Below are positions 10,277 to 20,742 of a stretch of DNA of 64,000 nt, piece by piece. Made by a program: the position numbers and the translations under genes. Each line of letters starts with the position of its first letter. The stretch's first letter is position 1. The DNA is from Catonia carolina (lineage: Eukaryota; Arthropoda; Insecta; Hemiptera; Achilidae): positions 5,548,038 through 5,612,037 of the forward strand of contig JAQMRL010000021.1 in the NCBI GenBank assembly GCA_035578175.1, given 5' to 3'. The notes below the pieces were generated by a model. The model ran no database searches, was not told the origin of the DNA, and saw only the letters and a program-made list of their open reading frames with translations.

Positions 10277-11231
10277 TATGGTGTGAAACACTCACACGAC
10301 TTTCTCTTGCCAATGCAAATAATGACCAATATAACCTAACATTAGTAATTTTTTTTTAATTCCTAATATGTGCACGTAACAATCGGTTCAATTGAGAACA
10401 ATAAGCAACCCGATGACCCAATCAGATGAGGATGATATGTATGACGTGTAAATGAGACTGTGTAGTCTTCTACAGACTTACAGAGTAAGGTTAATTGAAC
10501 CCCAACTACCAAACTACGACCCTAATCACTGTCTAGTACTCAAACCCGTATAAAAATAACTACCTTTACTAGGATTTCAACCAGGAACCTTCGTCTCCGA
10601 AAACATTAGTAATAGACATTAGAAATAAACAAAAAACTAACCTCAATAAACATAACTTTATTTTAATCACGATTGAATGATGCCAAATGAAAATCAACCT
10701 TAGTTTCGCTTATTAATACGGAAAATCTCTCTTTCACGCTAAACTAGGTTCTGTAGAGAAAAATGCTTAAAATAAACGTTGTAGATCTTTTAATTTCCTA
10801 TAAATTTTATTATACACTTTTGTCGTTAAATTCATACTACGGCCGAAATTTTTAAAAAAATCAATTTTTACACATTTTCATAGGAAAAAACCAGAAAATC
10901 ACTAATTATCGCTAAACTAAGCGTTATAGGCTACAAGACATATTTTGAATAAAATTTGTAAGTTTTTAATTTTTCTACAACTTTGTAGAAAATGAGGCGA
11001 TTGAAAATGATTGTTGAAAATGAGGCGAAATGTAGTAAATGAGGCGATTTTTAATGAATCGTATGAGCTTTTTTTGAGAAAATTTTAAAAAGTGAATAAT
11101 TAATGAATAAACTACTACTTCCAGTTGACCGATTTTGATGAAAATCTTCGTGTCGGGTCCTCTAGTAATACCTAAGTTAAGTTTCAAGTTTCAATTTCGT
11201 GCGATGTTCCGTTCTTGAGATATTTTGTTCA

Positions 11232-11280
<49 letters not shown>

Positions 11281-11408
11281 AGAGAGAACAATCCTTAAAA
11301 CCATGTTTTTTTGGGTTGAGGGGGTCTAAAAATATGTATATCTGGTGAAAACTCGACATAAAAACAATACTTTCCTTCCTATATACATTCATATAGGTAA
11401 GAGAAAGT
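10277..11408 (+). mobile_element. HINE copy split by a SINE3, bracketed by 235-bp repeats
   Basis: Starts ATGGTGTGAAACACTCACACG and ends AGGTAAGAGAAAGTA. The SINE3 at 10350-10601 interrupts the left region. (CA)n tract at about 11236-11276. Confidence 0.9.
10350..10601 (-). mobile_element. SINE3 copy, 5'-truncated
   Basis: The tail side begins with a T-run, followed by TTCCTAATATGTGCACG. The head side retains GGATTTCAACCAGGAACC (mutated B box). AACATTAGTAAT flanks it on both sides (10338-10349 and 10602-10613). Confidence 0.88.
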
Positions 11409-11640
11409 AATATATGAAAACTGCGACTTGTAAACGTTTAATGTCTTATTTTTATAGTACAATTGTATTAATAAACTAGTTTATAAATTATGACAACAAA
11501 AACAAATGTGACAAAATAACGAAATTGTTACAGATCTTACAAATGTGTAATAGATAATTAGAATACAATTTTTATTTTGATAATAAAAAATGAGAGAGTG
11601 AGAGAGAGAGAGAGTAATTCAATGAAATGATAAGAAAAAG
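11409..11640 (+). repeat. Long direct repeat, right copy (about 232 bp)
   Basis: Diverged copy of 10041-10276, beginning exactly at the HINE right end. Confidence 0.9.
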
Positions 11641-12021
11641 AGAGATAAAAATATGAAAAGTAATAATTAGTATGTTAAAAATTTCACAATGCAATCCTTT
11701 TAACAATTGAAGTGAAAAATATTCACCAATTAACTTTTGTATTAAAAACAGAATAAAGTAATAGAAAAATAATGTAGCCTAGATTACATTGTGACGTCAC
11801 ATTATGTTACAATGACCTACCTAACTGTATTTCGCTTCACCTCCATTAATAAATCAATCAATTTTATGTTTTATTACGTGAACGTGTCGTCATGGTTCAT
11901 TCATTTTATTTATTATTTTTATAGAATAACGTAAACTAGAACTTGTGTAAAATAACCTCGTTCAATTATTTACTTATTCAAGAATCTTTATAGACAGTTT
12001 TATTATTAGTTTATTATTTAT
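11641..12021. other. AT-rich stretch with no recognised feature
   Basis: No gene or family match was seen. Confidence 0.5.
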
Positions 12022-12099
12022 TACTTTTTCTTGCCTATATGAATATAGGAAGGAAAGTATTGTTTTCATGTCGATTTTAAGAAAATTTTAGTGATTGGT

Positions 12100-12138
<39 letters not shown>

Positions 12139-12194
12139 CGTTTTTGTGCGCGTGCGTGCGTGCGTGTGCGTGCACGCGCGCGTGAGTGTGTGCA

Positions 12195-12226
<32 letters not shown>

Positions 12227-12254
12227 GTGCGTGTGTGTGTGTGTCTGTGTGTGT

Positions 12255-12353
<99 letters not shown>

Positions 12354-12560
12354 TGTGTTTGAACAGAATATCTCAAGAACGGAACATCCTACGAACTTGG
12401 AACTTGAAACTTAAGTTACATACCACTACCGGACCCGACACGAACATTTCCTTTAAAATCAGTTAACCGGAAGTAGTAGTACAAGATAGGGTAGGCGCCA
12501 TGTTTGCTGAAATTCTTGGTGAGACTTTTTACGTAAAATAAAAATTTTTTTTAAGATTAA
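12022..12560 (-). mobile_element. HINE right-half fragment, reverse orientation
   Basis: Starts at the family's right end (TACTTTTTCTTGCCTATATG) and runs through a very long TG tract to the TAGGGTAGGCGCCATG block. At about 12560 it passes directly into a forward-oriented right-end fragment, giving a head-to-head chimera. Confidence 0.85.
12099..12357 (+). repeat. (TG)n microsatellite with CG-alternating segments (about 260 bp)
   Basis: Longest tract of this kind in the window. Alternating purine-pyrimidine runs (TG and CG) dominate. It lies at the fixed microsatellite position of the HINE family. Confidence 0.95.
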
Positions 12561-12723
12561 AAACATCGCTGAAAACATGTTTGTTTGGGTGTGAGGGGGT
12601 CTGTTTACGTGTAGATCAGTGGCGGCCCCAGAAATTTTTTTCTGGGTGGGACCACTTATATATTTATATATGTTAATATTTTAGGTTAAAAAGTAGCTGT
12701 TTATACGTAATGTACATTATTTT

Positions 12724-13664
12724 TACTTTCTCTTGCCTATATGAATATATAGGAAGGAAAGTATTGTTTTCATGTCCCACTCTTCACCCACCATATACAC
12801 TTAAACAGATACCCTCAACCCACACAAACATGTTTTTAGCGATTGGTCTGTGTGTGTGTCTGTGTGTGTGTGTGTGTGTCTGTGTGTGAACAGAATATCT
12901 CAAGAACGGAACATCGTAAGAACTTGAAACTTGAAACTTAAGTTACATACCACTACCGGACAAGACACGAACATTTTCATCAAAATCGGTCAACCGGAAG
13001 TAGTAGTTTATTCGTATAATTTTTCAGTTTTTTGCGATTTTCTCAAAAACTGGTCCTACGATTTTTTTTAAAATCACCTATTTTACTCAATTTTTTATTC
13101 TCTACAAGATAGGGTAGGCGCCATGTTTGCTGAAATTCTGGGTGAGGCTGTTTTCACGTAAAAACGTTGTTTTTTTAAGATTACGGCTTAAATATAAATT
13201 TTAGCGCAAAAACTTATATAATAAAAGTTGTAGAGAATTTAAAGACCTACAACTTCTGTTTCAAACATTTTTTTGTATAACGCTTAGTTTAGCGGTATTT
13301 TGCGATTTTCTGTTTTTTTTCTCACGAAAACGTGAGAAAAATCGATTTTTTTAACATTTCAGTCTTAGTATGCATTTTACGACAAAAGTGTATATAATTA
13401 AATTTATAGAAAATTAAAAGATCTACAACTTTTGTTTCGAGCATTTTTCTCTACAGAGCCTAGTTTAGCGTGAAAGCGTGATTTTCCGTATTTTTAAGCC
13501 AAACTGAGTTCGATTGTCATTTTGCGTCATTCACTCATGATTAAAATAAGGTTATGTTTTTGAGGTTAGTTTTTGTTCATTTCTAATGTTTTAATACTAA
13601 TGTTAGGTTTATTGTTAATTATTTGCATTGGCAAGAGAAAGTTGTGTGAGTGTTTCACACCAGA
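12724..13664 (-). mobile_element. HINE copy, full-length, nested in the hAT element
   Basis: Complete reverse copy from TACTTTCTCTTGCC to the complement of TCTGGTGTG. The TG tract (about 12848-12890) is short with TCTG interruptions, resembling the copies at 7829 and 36422. Confidence 0.9.
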
Positions 13665-13682
13665 TTTTTACATAAGTAAAAC

Positions 13683-13734
<52 letters not shown>
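13683..13734. repeat. (AT)n microsatellite
   Basis: About 50 bp of uninterrupted alternating A and T after ACATATATAC. Confidence 0.95.
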
Positions 13735-13738
<4 letters not shown>

Positions 13739-13996
13739 CTATGATTTTATAAATTGAATACATTTAGATAACTGATTGAGTACATTCTATCTTTATTTCA
13801 GGATTAGTATTGAACAAACAAATACAACCTTGTAATTTTTATAAGAAATTTACCAAATTGAACACTTTAAATACAGTACAAGGAGTTTCATAAACAGTTT
13901 TAAAATATAAAAATCAAGTCCAAATCCATTCTGTTGGTCAAAATTATGAAGAAATAACACATAAACTAGTCAACTCTCGATTATTGTTTACTTTAA

Positions 13997-14158
13997 AACA
14001 AACTGAACTGTATCCGTCTTCCTTTTTGAGCTGGTAACTCGTCCGCAACTGGATCTGGATCCGACATTAAAGGAAAACTTAACTCTGTTTCTGTGGATAC
14101 AATCGCCAGGTTACTAAGTCTTTGCCCTGCCATAGATGCCCGTAGATAAGGTTTAATT
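13997..14158 (-). pseudogene. hAT transposase C-terminus (dimerisation region), broken
   Basis: The minus strand reads KPYLRASMAGQRLSNLAIVS, then TETELS, MSDPDPVADEL and a terminal stop at about 13997. The RxSMxxxRLxxLA pattern is the end of the hATC dimerisation domain, which packs against the RNase-H-like catalytic fold in this superfamily. Upstream codons (SQMRRI-like, near 14640-14660) are separated by the hAT MITE at 14159-14631. Restoring the 8-bp target duplication would rejoin the frame. No DDE core remains. The strand and position suggest this is the host hAT element's own transposase. Confidence 0.72.
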
Positions 14159-14631
14159 CAGTCATGTCAAAGATACGGCCCGCGGGCCGCATCCGGCCCC
14201 CGGGCTGTATCAATACGGCCCGCGATCGCAATGTGTCATAGAAAGAAGAATCATGTTTTTTTAGAGCTTTAAGACTTCACTCGATTCCTCTAAGGAAGTT
14301 TTAAAATGCGCACAGTACATTTATAAGTAATTTTAAGGGCAGCGCGTGCCTAGACAAGCGAGAGAGATAGACAGTAACGCCATCTCTACCTGACATCAAT
14401 GAGCTTGTCAAAAACAAGAGAAGTCAGGTATCTGGATCCTCGAGCTCAAAATAATTATCAACTTTTATAACTTTGATATGATTTTTAACAACCGTATATT
14501 ATTTATACTATACAATTAAATAAATAAAATGTTATAATAATTCAGTACATTTTTTGTTATTTGAATCTGGCCCGCCTACATATTCTAAATTTAATATATG
14601 GCCCTCTGTAAAATTGAGTTTGACACCACTG
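14159..14631. mobile_element. hAT MITE inserted in the transposase remnant
   Basis: Ends CAGTCATGTCAAAGATACGG and the complement CAGTGGTGTCAAACTC. GTTTAATT is perfectly duplicated (14151-14158 and 14632-14639). A GC-rich palindrome with GGCCCGCGGGCC lies near the left end. No coding capacity. Confidence 0.92.
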
Positions 14632-15018
14632 GTTTAATTCGTCTCATTTGCGATACGTAAATATCGTAACCATTATTGTTTGCCATCTTGTTGTGGATAA
14701 AAATCCTTGTTGTTTTATTAAACGCTTTTATTTAACTTACTCTTGGATCCATCAAATCTTGCAACTTAAAATTTTAATACTTCTACCGTATCAATATGAA
14801 TCAAACTTTGCACACTTGTTTATCTTCGATGACAATACGCTGTGGAGGTGTTTGTAAAAAAAATTTTTAAATTAAAAAAAAAATTTAAAAAACGCTTTTA
14901 TTTAACAATTACTTTAAAAAATTAACTAAAAAGAAAATAAAGAAAAAAAATTTACAAAAAAATCACAGAAAAAAAAAATTACAAAAAAATCAAAAAAAAA
15001 AAAAAAAAAAAGTTTTTA

Positions 15019-15312
15019 AGAAACGCTATTATTTAACAATTAATCAAAAAGAAATGAACTAAAAAGAAAAAAAGAAAAAAATTTACAAAAAAAAATCACA
15101 GACATTACAGTTAAAAATAAAAGCGTGGCGCATTAATATTATATAATATTTTACAACGAATATTTTACAATAAATATTATATATATTAATGCGCCACGCT
15201 TTTATTTTTAACTGTAATGTCTGTGATTTTTTTTTGTAAATTTTTTTATTTTTTTCTTTTTAGTTCATTTCTTTTTGATTAATTGTTAAATAATAGCGTT
15301 TCTTAAAAAAAA
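15019..15312. repeat. Long A/T-rich palindrome inside the hAT element
   Basis: Arms 15019-15150 and 15180-15312 are inverted copies, sharing AAACGCTATTATTTAACAAT and AAGCGTGGCGCATTAATAT around a short loop. A fainter, further-diverged copy of the arm lies at 14870-15000. Confidence 0.88.
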
Positions 15313-15550
15313 TTTTTTTTTAATTTTTTTTTTTGATTTTTTGTTTCAGTCAAGTCATTTTAAAAATGGGTGGGCCCCGGCCCACCCGCTAGGACCGCCA
15401 CTGGTGTAGATCCGGTGAAGAGTGTATTTGTTAAAATCGACATGAAAACAATCCTTCCTATATATTCATATAGGCAAGAGAAAGTAAAAATTGACTAATT
15501 AAATTTGTTATTAAGTACAGTGAATAAGAAAATGTTTTTTTTTGTTACAG

Positions 15551-15755
15551 AGTGCTAGCCTACGATCCAGAAAGACTACAATTTTTATTGGACATCAGAT
15601 CGATAGATAGAGACGGAGGTACTTTATGGGCGATTTCAACAAAATTACAAAAATTCGTTCGTCAAAGTGTAAATCCGAAAGATTTCAATTTACGGATATT
15701 CAGAATACTTCAGCCACACGACTATCAAAATAATTCTTTATTACTCTTTAAGTAA
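15551..15755 (+). CDS. Yellow/MRJP-family protein, terminal coding exon
   Basis: Completes the C-terminus. The first base A joins the AG left by the previous exon to form Arg, followed by VLAYDPERLQFLLDIRSIDR, GGTLWAISTKLQKFV and NPKDFNLRIFRI, then a stop at 15753-15755. The W/F-x-x-STKLQKF...INxRI pattern is the usual end of the MRJP fold. The acceptor is a T-run ending TTACAG. The 3' UTR looks short: a Tigger-type element begins only about 105 bp after the stop, and no canonical AATAAA was found between them. Function is as given for the upstream exon. Confidence 0.92.
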
Positions 15756-16105
15756 ATTTTAAAATTAATTATTGGATTAGAATTTACATATGCGTACCTT
15801 GATCAAACTACGAGATTAATTTAAACAATATAAATTTTTTTTTATCTTAAATTTATGTACAGTATAATACCGATTATCCGTGGTAATTGGGGGGATAACT
15901 ATACCGGATAACCGGAAAACACGGATAATACATCCAATTCGGTCGAGACTACTTACGTCATAAACAAAACCACCATTTACGCGTATGTTTTATTCTACTG
16001 ATTAATACATGTTAATAGCCTACTATCGGATATCGGAAATAAATAAACATATTGTATTGAAATAAAAATATTTACTACATAATTTTATATAAGTCTTACC
16101 TAAAA

Positions 16106-16297
16106 CTACGTACCAAAAAAATCACAAAAATCTGTTATTTCACTTTGTTTCATTTTATGCCGCAATATTTTTTCTTTTATTTTTCTTATATAACCACGAA
16201 TATGTAAAATGTCCACGTAATCTGTGTCATCCTGATTTTCCATGAAAGTTAGTAATGTTTCGGCACCGGTTAAAGCTTCTTTGCAACTTATTTTAGG
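16106..16297 (-). pseudogene. Tigger/CENP-B-like transposase C-terminus
   Basis: The minus strand reads CKEALTGAETLLTFMENQDD, TDYVDILHIRGYIRKIKEK and MKQSEITDFCDFF, then a stop at 16106-16108. An EAL...LLxFxE...L..LR..I...K......ITDFF tail is diagnostic of pogo/Tigger (jerky-like) transposases. The family protein is a DDE transposase with CENP-B-type DNA binding. Only the last 60 or so codons remain; upstream it is cut by the SINE1. Confidence 0.82.
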
Positions 16298-16452
16298 AGC
16301 TGGTTACGTGCTCGCCTCTCATCACGCGGTCTTGGGTTCGAATCCCACTCGGGCATTTTCATGCGTTGCAAAAAATTCATTTCATCCTTCACCGTCTGCA
16401 TTAGCAGCAATTAGCAAAACAGTCGGACGTTAAACCAAAAAAAAAAAAAATA
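16298..16452 (+). mobile_element. SINE1 copy, 5'-truncated
   Basis: Starts at GGTTACGTGCTCGCCTC, with the B box GGTTCGAATCC, the body (GTCTGCATTAGCAGCAATT) and a poly-A tail. Confidence 0.88.
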
Positions 16453-16639
16453 ATTCTAGTGATCGCACGGTTAATCCAAACCCCGGTTAAACGATCCACG
16501 GAAAATCGGTACTCTACTGTATTATTAAAAGTAAAAGCCATTTAGCTATAGAGTTGATAGAAACAATGAAAATCAGAACGATAGCGAGTTCTCATGTATT
16601 TTCAGAAAAAAAATGTTAAAAATAGTACTACAAACTACC

Positions 16640-16855
16640 AGCAGAAGTAACATAATTTAAAGGTTCCAAAATAAGGTTCTTCGGGCTATAACAAGGACAC
16701 CATGATATTTGCAAGCACGGACTTAGTATGATAGGGACGGAGCGTACGTATCTTAATACACGCAACGAAACTGTGTCCAACTCCGGCCACTTGGAGAAAA
16801 GAGAAGGTTGTATAAATTTAAAAATCGAGCTAGGGTCGCCTCCCACTCCTTACAT
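16640..16855 (-). repeat. Fragment related in inverse orientation to 17325-17440
   Basis: Shares GCTCCGTCCCTATCATAC and CTAAGTCCGTG plus a flanking GGAGTGGGAG...CCTAGCTC motif with 17325-17440 on the opposite strand. Probably part of the same LINE as the tail at 17435. Confidence 0.6.
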
Positions 16856-17250
16856 GTTGTTGTTTAGGTCAACAGCCGAAAGGCTGGTTTGAACCTGTAG
16901 AGGTTTTACTAAGTAAAACGAGGAGTGAAGTGGTTTACCATTGCCTTCCTCACTGAGTGGAAAAGTACGCTTAACAGCATGCCGGGCCCTCTGAAAAGCA
17001 CATATTTTCCACTCTGCAAATGACACCTTCACTTCATTCACCACAGGGTCTGGCTGTATAGTGAAATTCATTACTTTCAGAGAAGATAACTCTGACTAGT
17101 GTCTTTTACACCTCTACCTCTTCTGTTCTTAAACGATTCAGTCATTTAATTGGCTGACCATGTGATAAGAAACAGAACTATTTATTTTAGCCCTGCAACA
17201 AACAGATTGAGTGTAAATAATTTGACACTCCACCTGTCTGTTATGGGCAG
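16856..17250 (-). mobile_element. SINE2 copy, full-length
   Basis: Reverse orientation, from GTTGTTGTTTAGGTCAACAG to CTGTCTGTTATGGGCAG. ACTCCTTACAT is duplicated on both sides (16845-16855 and 17251-17261), an ordinary 11-bp duplication that fixes the element's true ends. Confidence 0.92.
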
Positions 17251-17434
17251 ACTCCTTACATATATCTGCATATATAGTATATACCTGCTGCGCGCATCTT
17301 ATTAAATATAGCTCAGTCTTTGCTTTGGAGTGGGAGTTGGGCCTAGCTCAATTTTCTCTGTTTCTCTTTTTTCCGTATCCCCTCTTTAGACACAGTTTTT
17401 TGAATTTACGCTCCGTCCCTATCATACTAAGTCC

Positions 17435-17637
17435 GTGTTTGCAAGGAATACAGAAATACAACATTATTGCAACCTTCCTGATGTAATGGAAGAGGTCAAG
17501 CATTTTAATAGAAAATATCAGGCAAGACTTGAAAGCCACGAAAACGAATTAGCCATAAATCTTCTAAATAATGCAGAAGAAGTTAGGAGCCTGAAACGTT
17601 ACCATGTTTTGGACTTGTCTGAAAGAGTTTAAATGTA
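17435..17637 (+). pseudogene. LINE (jockey/I-like) polyprotein C-terminus
   Basis: A 65-residue frame, FARNTEIQHYCNLPDVMEEV, HFNRKYQARLESHENELAIN and RSLKRYHVLDLSER, then a stop. Lengths and motifs match the end of jockey-like ORF2 proteins, where a short helical tail with RL..H.N.LA..LL and LKR..P.DL..R follows the reverse transcriptase (recalled family knowledge). The reverse transcriptase is missing upstream. No poly-A tail is evident after the stop. Confidence 0.72.
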
Positions 17638-17639
17638 CA

Positions 17640-17988
17640 TAAAATTATATTGAAAAGTATTCCATATTGTAAAATGTAAACATCTTTGTAGATAGTCATT
17701 TTCTCTTTTAACATATGAATAATTGATATAATGAGAGGTACTCAGGGTAATCACTTGGCCTCAACTTGTGATTTGTAAATTCAAAAGATTTGTTTATAGT
17801 TTATTTTTTAAAAAACTGATTGCAAATAATGTTATTCTGAAAAAAAAACAGCACTACACTAGGTACAATTAAGTATAGTATAACGAGTCATATATGGGTT
17901 ACCATCTGGGTTTTGTTTTAGCCAATCAGAGAGAACTCAATGAAAATCAAACAATGAAACAATGAAAATCAGAGTGGTATCATGTCTG
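17640..17988. other. AT-rich stretch with no recognised feature
   Basis: May include LINE 3' UTR. Nothing else could be assigned. Confidence 0.45.
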
Positions 17989-19343
17989 CCCATAACATAC
18001 AGGTGGAGTGTCATATTAATTTACACTCAATCTGTTCGTTGCAGGGCTAAAATAAATAGTTCTGTTTCTTATCACATGGTCAGCCAATTAAATGACTGAA
18101 TCATTTAAGAACAGAAGAGGTAGAGGTGTAAAAGACACTAATCAGAGTTATCTCCTCTGAAAGTAATGAATTTCATTATAGAGCCAGACCCTGTGGTGAA
18201 TGAAGTGACAGTGTCATTTGCAGAGTGGAAAATAATTATGTGCTTTTCAGTGGGCCCGGCATGCTGATAAGCGTACTTTTCCACTCAGTGAGTGTTGGCA
18301 ATGGTAAACCACCTCACCTCTCGTTTTACTTAGTAAAACCTCTACAGGTTCAAACCAGCCTTTCCAGCTAAAATAAATAGTTCTGTTTCTTATCACGTGG
18401 TCAGCCAATTAAATGACTGAATCATTTAACAATAGAAGAGGTAGAGGTGTAAGAGACACTAATCAGAGTTATCTCCTCTGAAAGTAATGAATTTCATCAT
18501 TTTACAGCCAGACCCTTGGGTGAATGAAGTGAAAGTGACATTTGCAGAGTGGAAAATATGTGCTTTTCAGAGGGCTCGGCATGCTGATAAGCGTACTTTT
18601 CCACTCAGTTAGGAAAGCAATGGTAAACCACCTCACCCCTCGTTTTACTTAGTAAAACCTCTACAGGTTCAAACCAGCCTTTCCAGCTAAAATAAATAGT
18701 TCTGTTTCTTATCACATGGTCAGCCAATTAAATGACTGAATCATTTAACAATAGAAGAGGTAGAGGTGTAAGAGACACTAATCAGAGTTATCTCCTCTGA
18801 AAGTAATGAATTTCATCATTATACAGCCAGACCCTTGGGTGAATGAAGTGAAAGTGTCATTTGCAGAGTGGAAAATATGTGCTTTTCAGTGAGCCCAGCA
18901 TGCTGATAAGTGTACTTTTCCACTCAGTGAGTTGTGGCAATTGTAAACCACATGACTCCTCGTTTTACTTAGTAAAACCTCTACAGGTTCAAACCAGCCT
19001 TTCCAGCTAAAATAAATAGTTCTGTTTCTTATCACGTGGTCAGCCAATTAAATGACTGAATCATTTAACAACAGAAGAGGAGGAGGTGTAAAAGATACTA
19101 ATCAGAGTTATCTCCTCTGAAAGTAATGAATTTCATTGTACAGTTAGACCCTCTGGTGAATGAAGTGAAGGTGTCATTTGCAGAGTGGAAAATAGTGCTT
19201 TTCAGTGAGCCCAGCGTGCTGATAAGTGTACTTTTCCACTCAGTGAGTTGTGGCAATGGTAAATCACCTCACTCCTCGTTGTTACTAAGTAAAACCTCTA
19301 CAGGTTCAAACCAGCCTTTTGGCTGATCACCTAAACAACAGAG
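17989..19343 (+). repeat. Tandem array of four SINE2 units
   Basis: Units begin near 17989, 18364, 18685 and 19009. Only the first has the complete head; each later unit starts at CCAGCTAAAATAAATAGTTC, directly after the B-box-like GGTTCAAACCAGCC of the previous one. Only the last unit has the GGCTGATCACCTAAACAACA end. A 323-bp period is shared by the inner units. Confidence 0.9.
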
Positions 19344-20139
19344 AGAACTGTATTGTTTACACTCACTCTATAGTTAAATGGCTTTTAATATAGTTACTAT
19401 TTTATAAGCGTAAATTGAACACATTTTGGCACAATGTTTCAAAAATATTAATAACCGTACAATTTTATAACATTAATTCTACGACAAACGGTGTCCCAAA
19501 AAAACTGAGAGCGACATTCATATGAGGTTATGCATTATATAATATAATGTTAGTATAATAAAATATAATGTGTAGTCCAGCCTCTCTTAGTTTGCTCTTA
19601 ATGTAAACAAATAATAATGACATCATTGAGCATGCGCATTATATCAAAATGTGTACACGCTGATTAAAAAGTAACAACAAAAGTATTTAAATACAAAATA
19701 CTTTTAAAAGCATTTTTCTAAATGAAATTGTTAGCCCTACATCATAATCATGACTGATGTCTTTAGTACTTTAAGTACTTATAATTTAATAAATATAGTT
19801 AACTTAATAGGAATACGACATCCGTAAAGTCGTAGACTCTAGCGTGCACCCTGTAGTAGGTGGCTTTTGTTTGTTGACTGTAGGAGCAAACTAACAACGG
19901 CTCCACTGTAGTATAATGTTAATTAAAAACGAATTATCGAACCGGTAGACAAGCTAACAAAATTATTGGATTTTTGATGTAATTATTGTTTCTACAGCTT
20001 CTCTACATTAACCAGATATGGTAATAGCATTTTTTATACTTTGTGATGTTAGGTGCACAGTCAATGTTCAATTTAACGGACTTTTTTTGGGATCCAAATG
20101 TCCGTTAAATCGGAAGTCATTCAGTAATGACACAATTGG
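19344..20139. other. Mixed AT-rich stretch with short repeated pieces
   Basis: The piece at about 19580-19645 (TTAGTTTGCTC, then GACATCATTGAGCATGCGCA) resembles 3030-3085, and GTAGGAGCAAACTAA near 19884 is an inverted bit of it. TTAACGGACT...TGTCCGTTAAATCGG near 20077-20112 looks like a degenerate short inverted repeat. No gene. Confidence 0.45.
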
Positions 20140-20395
20140 TTACGTATGTTTCTAAGCAACACCCATGAACTGATGAGATGAGAATGATGTGTATGACGTG
20201 TAAATGAGAAGTAGTCTTGTACAAACTCAGGCTGACCATTCCTGAGAGAGTTGGGTTTATTGAAACCCAACCATTAAAGTACATTGGTAATGTCTATTAT
20301 TCAAATAAATATAAAAAAATTACCCATACTAGGATTTGAACTGACTTACTTGCAGGAACAACTGTACCGCCACACCAACCTAGTGGGTTACCTGG
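20140..20395 (-). mobile_element. SINE3 copy, diverged
   Basis: Contains the body motifs GATGTGTATGACGTGTAAATG and GAAACCCAACCATTAAAGTAC, and ends in the tRNA-like head ACCAACCTAGTGGGTTA. Confidence 0.75.
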
Positions 20396-20472
20396 AAAAT
20401 GAAACAGAATAAATCATTTTACTTATGACCATAACATTGAACATAAGACTAAAAAATGGGGTAATTACATCT

Positions 20473-20545
20473 CACCCCTCGTTTTACTTAGTAAAACCTC
20501 TACACGTTCAAACCAGCCAACAGGCTGATCACCTAAACAAGAACA
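20473..20545 (+). mobile_element. SINE2 3'-end fragment
   Basis: CCCCTCGTTTTACTTAGTAA, GGTTCAAACCAGCC-like and GGCTGATCACCTAAACAAG blocks only. Confidence 0.8.
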
Positions 20546-20742
20546 ATTAAAAGGGAAATTTTACTTTTGCAAAAAGGGATTTTTTATTTTGGAAAGTTAC
20601 CACCGTTCAGAGATTTAGTATCATGTTATTTTGAATGGACTGTAAATGGGTGGACCAATTTTCTCTAATATATTCTTATTTATTTTCCGACAGTGGCTGA
20701 AGATTTAACTCAGCGCGTAAAACTTTGTTACGTACTCTATCT

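Larger units (their letters stand above)
12617..15403 (-). mobile_element. hAT-superfamily element (2.8 kb) with perfect 8-bp target duplication
   Basis: Ends CAGTGGCGGCCCC and the complement CAGTGGCGGTCCT. GTGTAGAT is duplicated at 12609-12616 and 15404-15411. Inside lie a reverse HINE copy, an AT repeat, a transposase C-terminus split by a second hAT MITE, and a large A/T-rich palindrome. A degenerate composite, not autonomous. Confidence 0.9.
12561..15486 (+). mobile_element. HINE right-end fragment split by a hAT element
   Basis: Retained parts are 12561-12616 (AAACATCGCTGAAAACATG, then the GGGGGTCTG block) and 15404-15486 (GTGTAGATCCGGTGAAGAG to GGCAAGAGAAAGTA). Joining them across the 8-bp duplication restores the family sequence. 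Confidence 0.88.
5657..15550 (+). other. Transposon-filled intron of the yellow-family gene (9.9 kb)
   Basis: Bounded by a GTTAGT donor and a TTTTTTTGTTACAG acceptor with matching codon phase (2+1). It contains an inverted SINE2 pair, a solo LTR with a SINE1, at least four HINE copies or parts, a LINE fragment, and a nested hAT complex. No further yellow-like exon is seen inside. Confidence 0.85.
15860..16519 (-). mobile_element. pogo/Tigger-type element with inserted SINE1
   Basis: Ends CAGTATAATACCGATTATCC and the complement CAGTAGAGTACCGATTTTCC, with TA on both sides (15858-15859 and 16520-16521). It carries a transposase 3' end on the minus strand and is interrupted by a SINE1. Confidence 0.87.

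Noticed and set aside
12091..12466. Long Cys-Val or His-Thr repeat reading frames (also at 39124, 40290, 41832, 45246 and elsewhere)
   Set aside because: They are translations of TG/CA and CG microsatellites extended into the conserved HINE flank. No start context, codon bias or conservation beyond the repeat.
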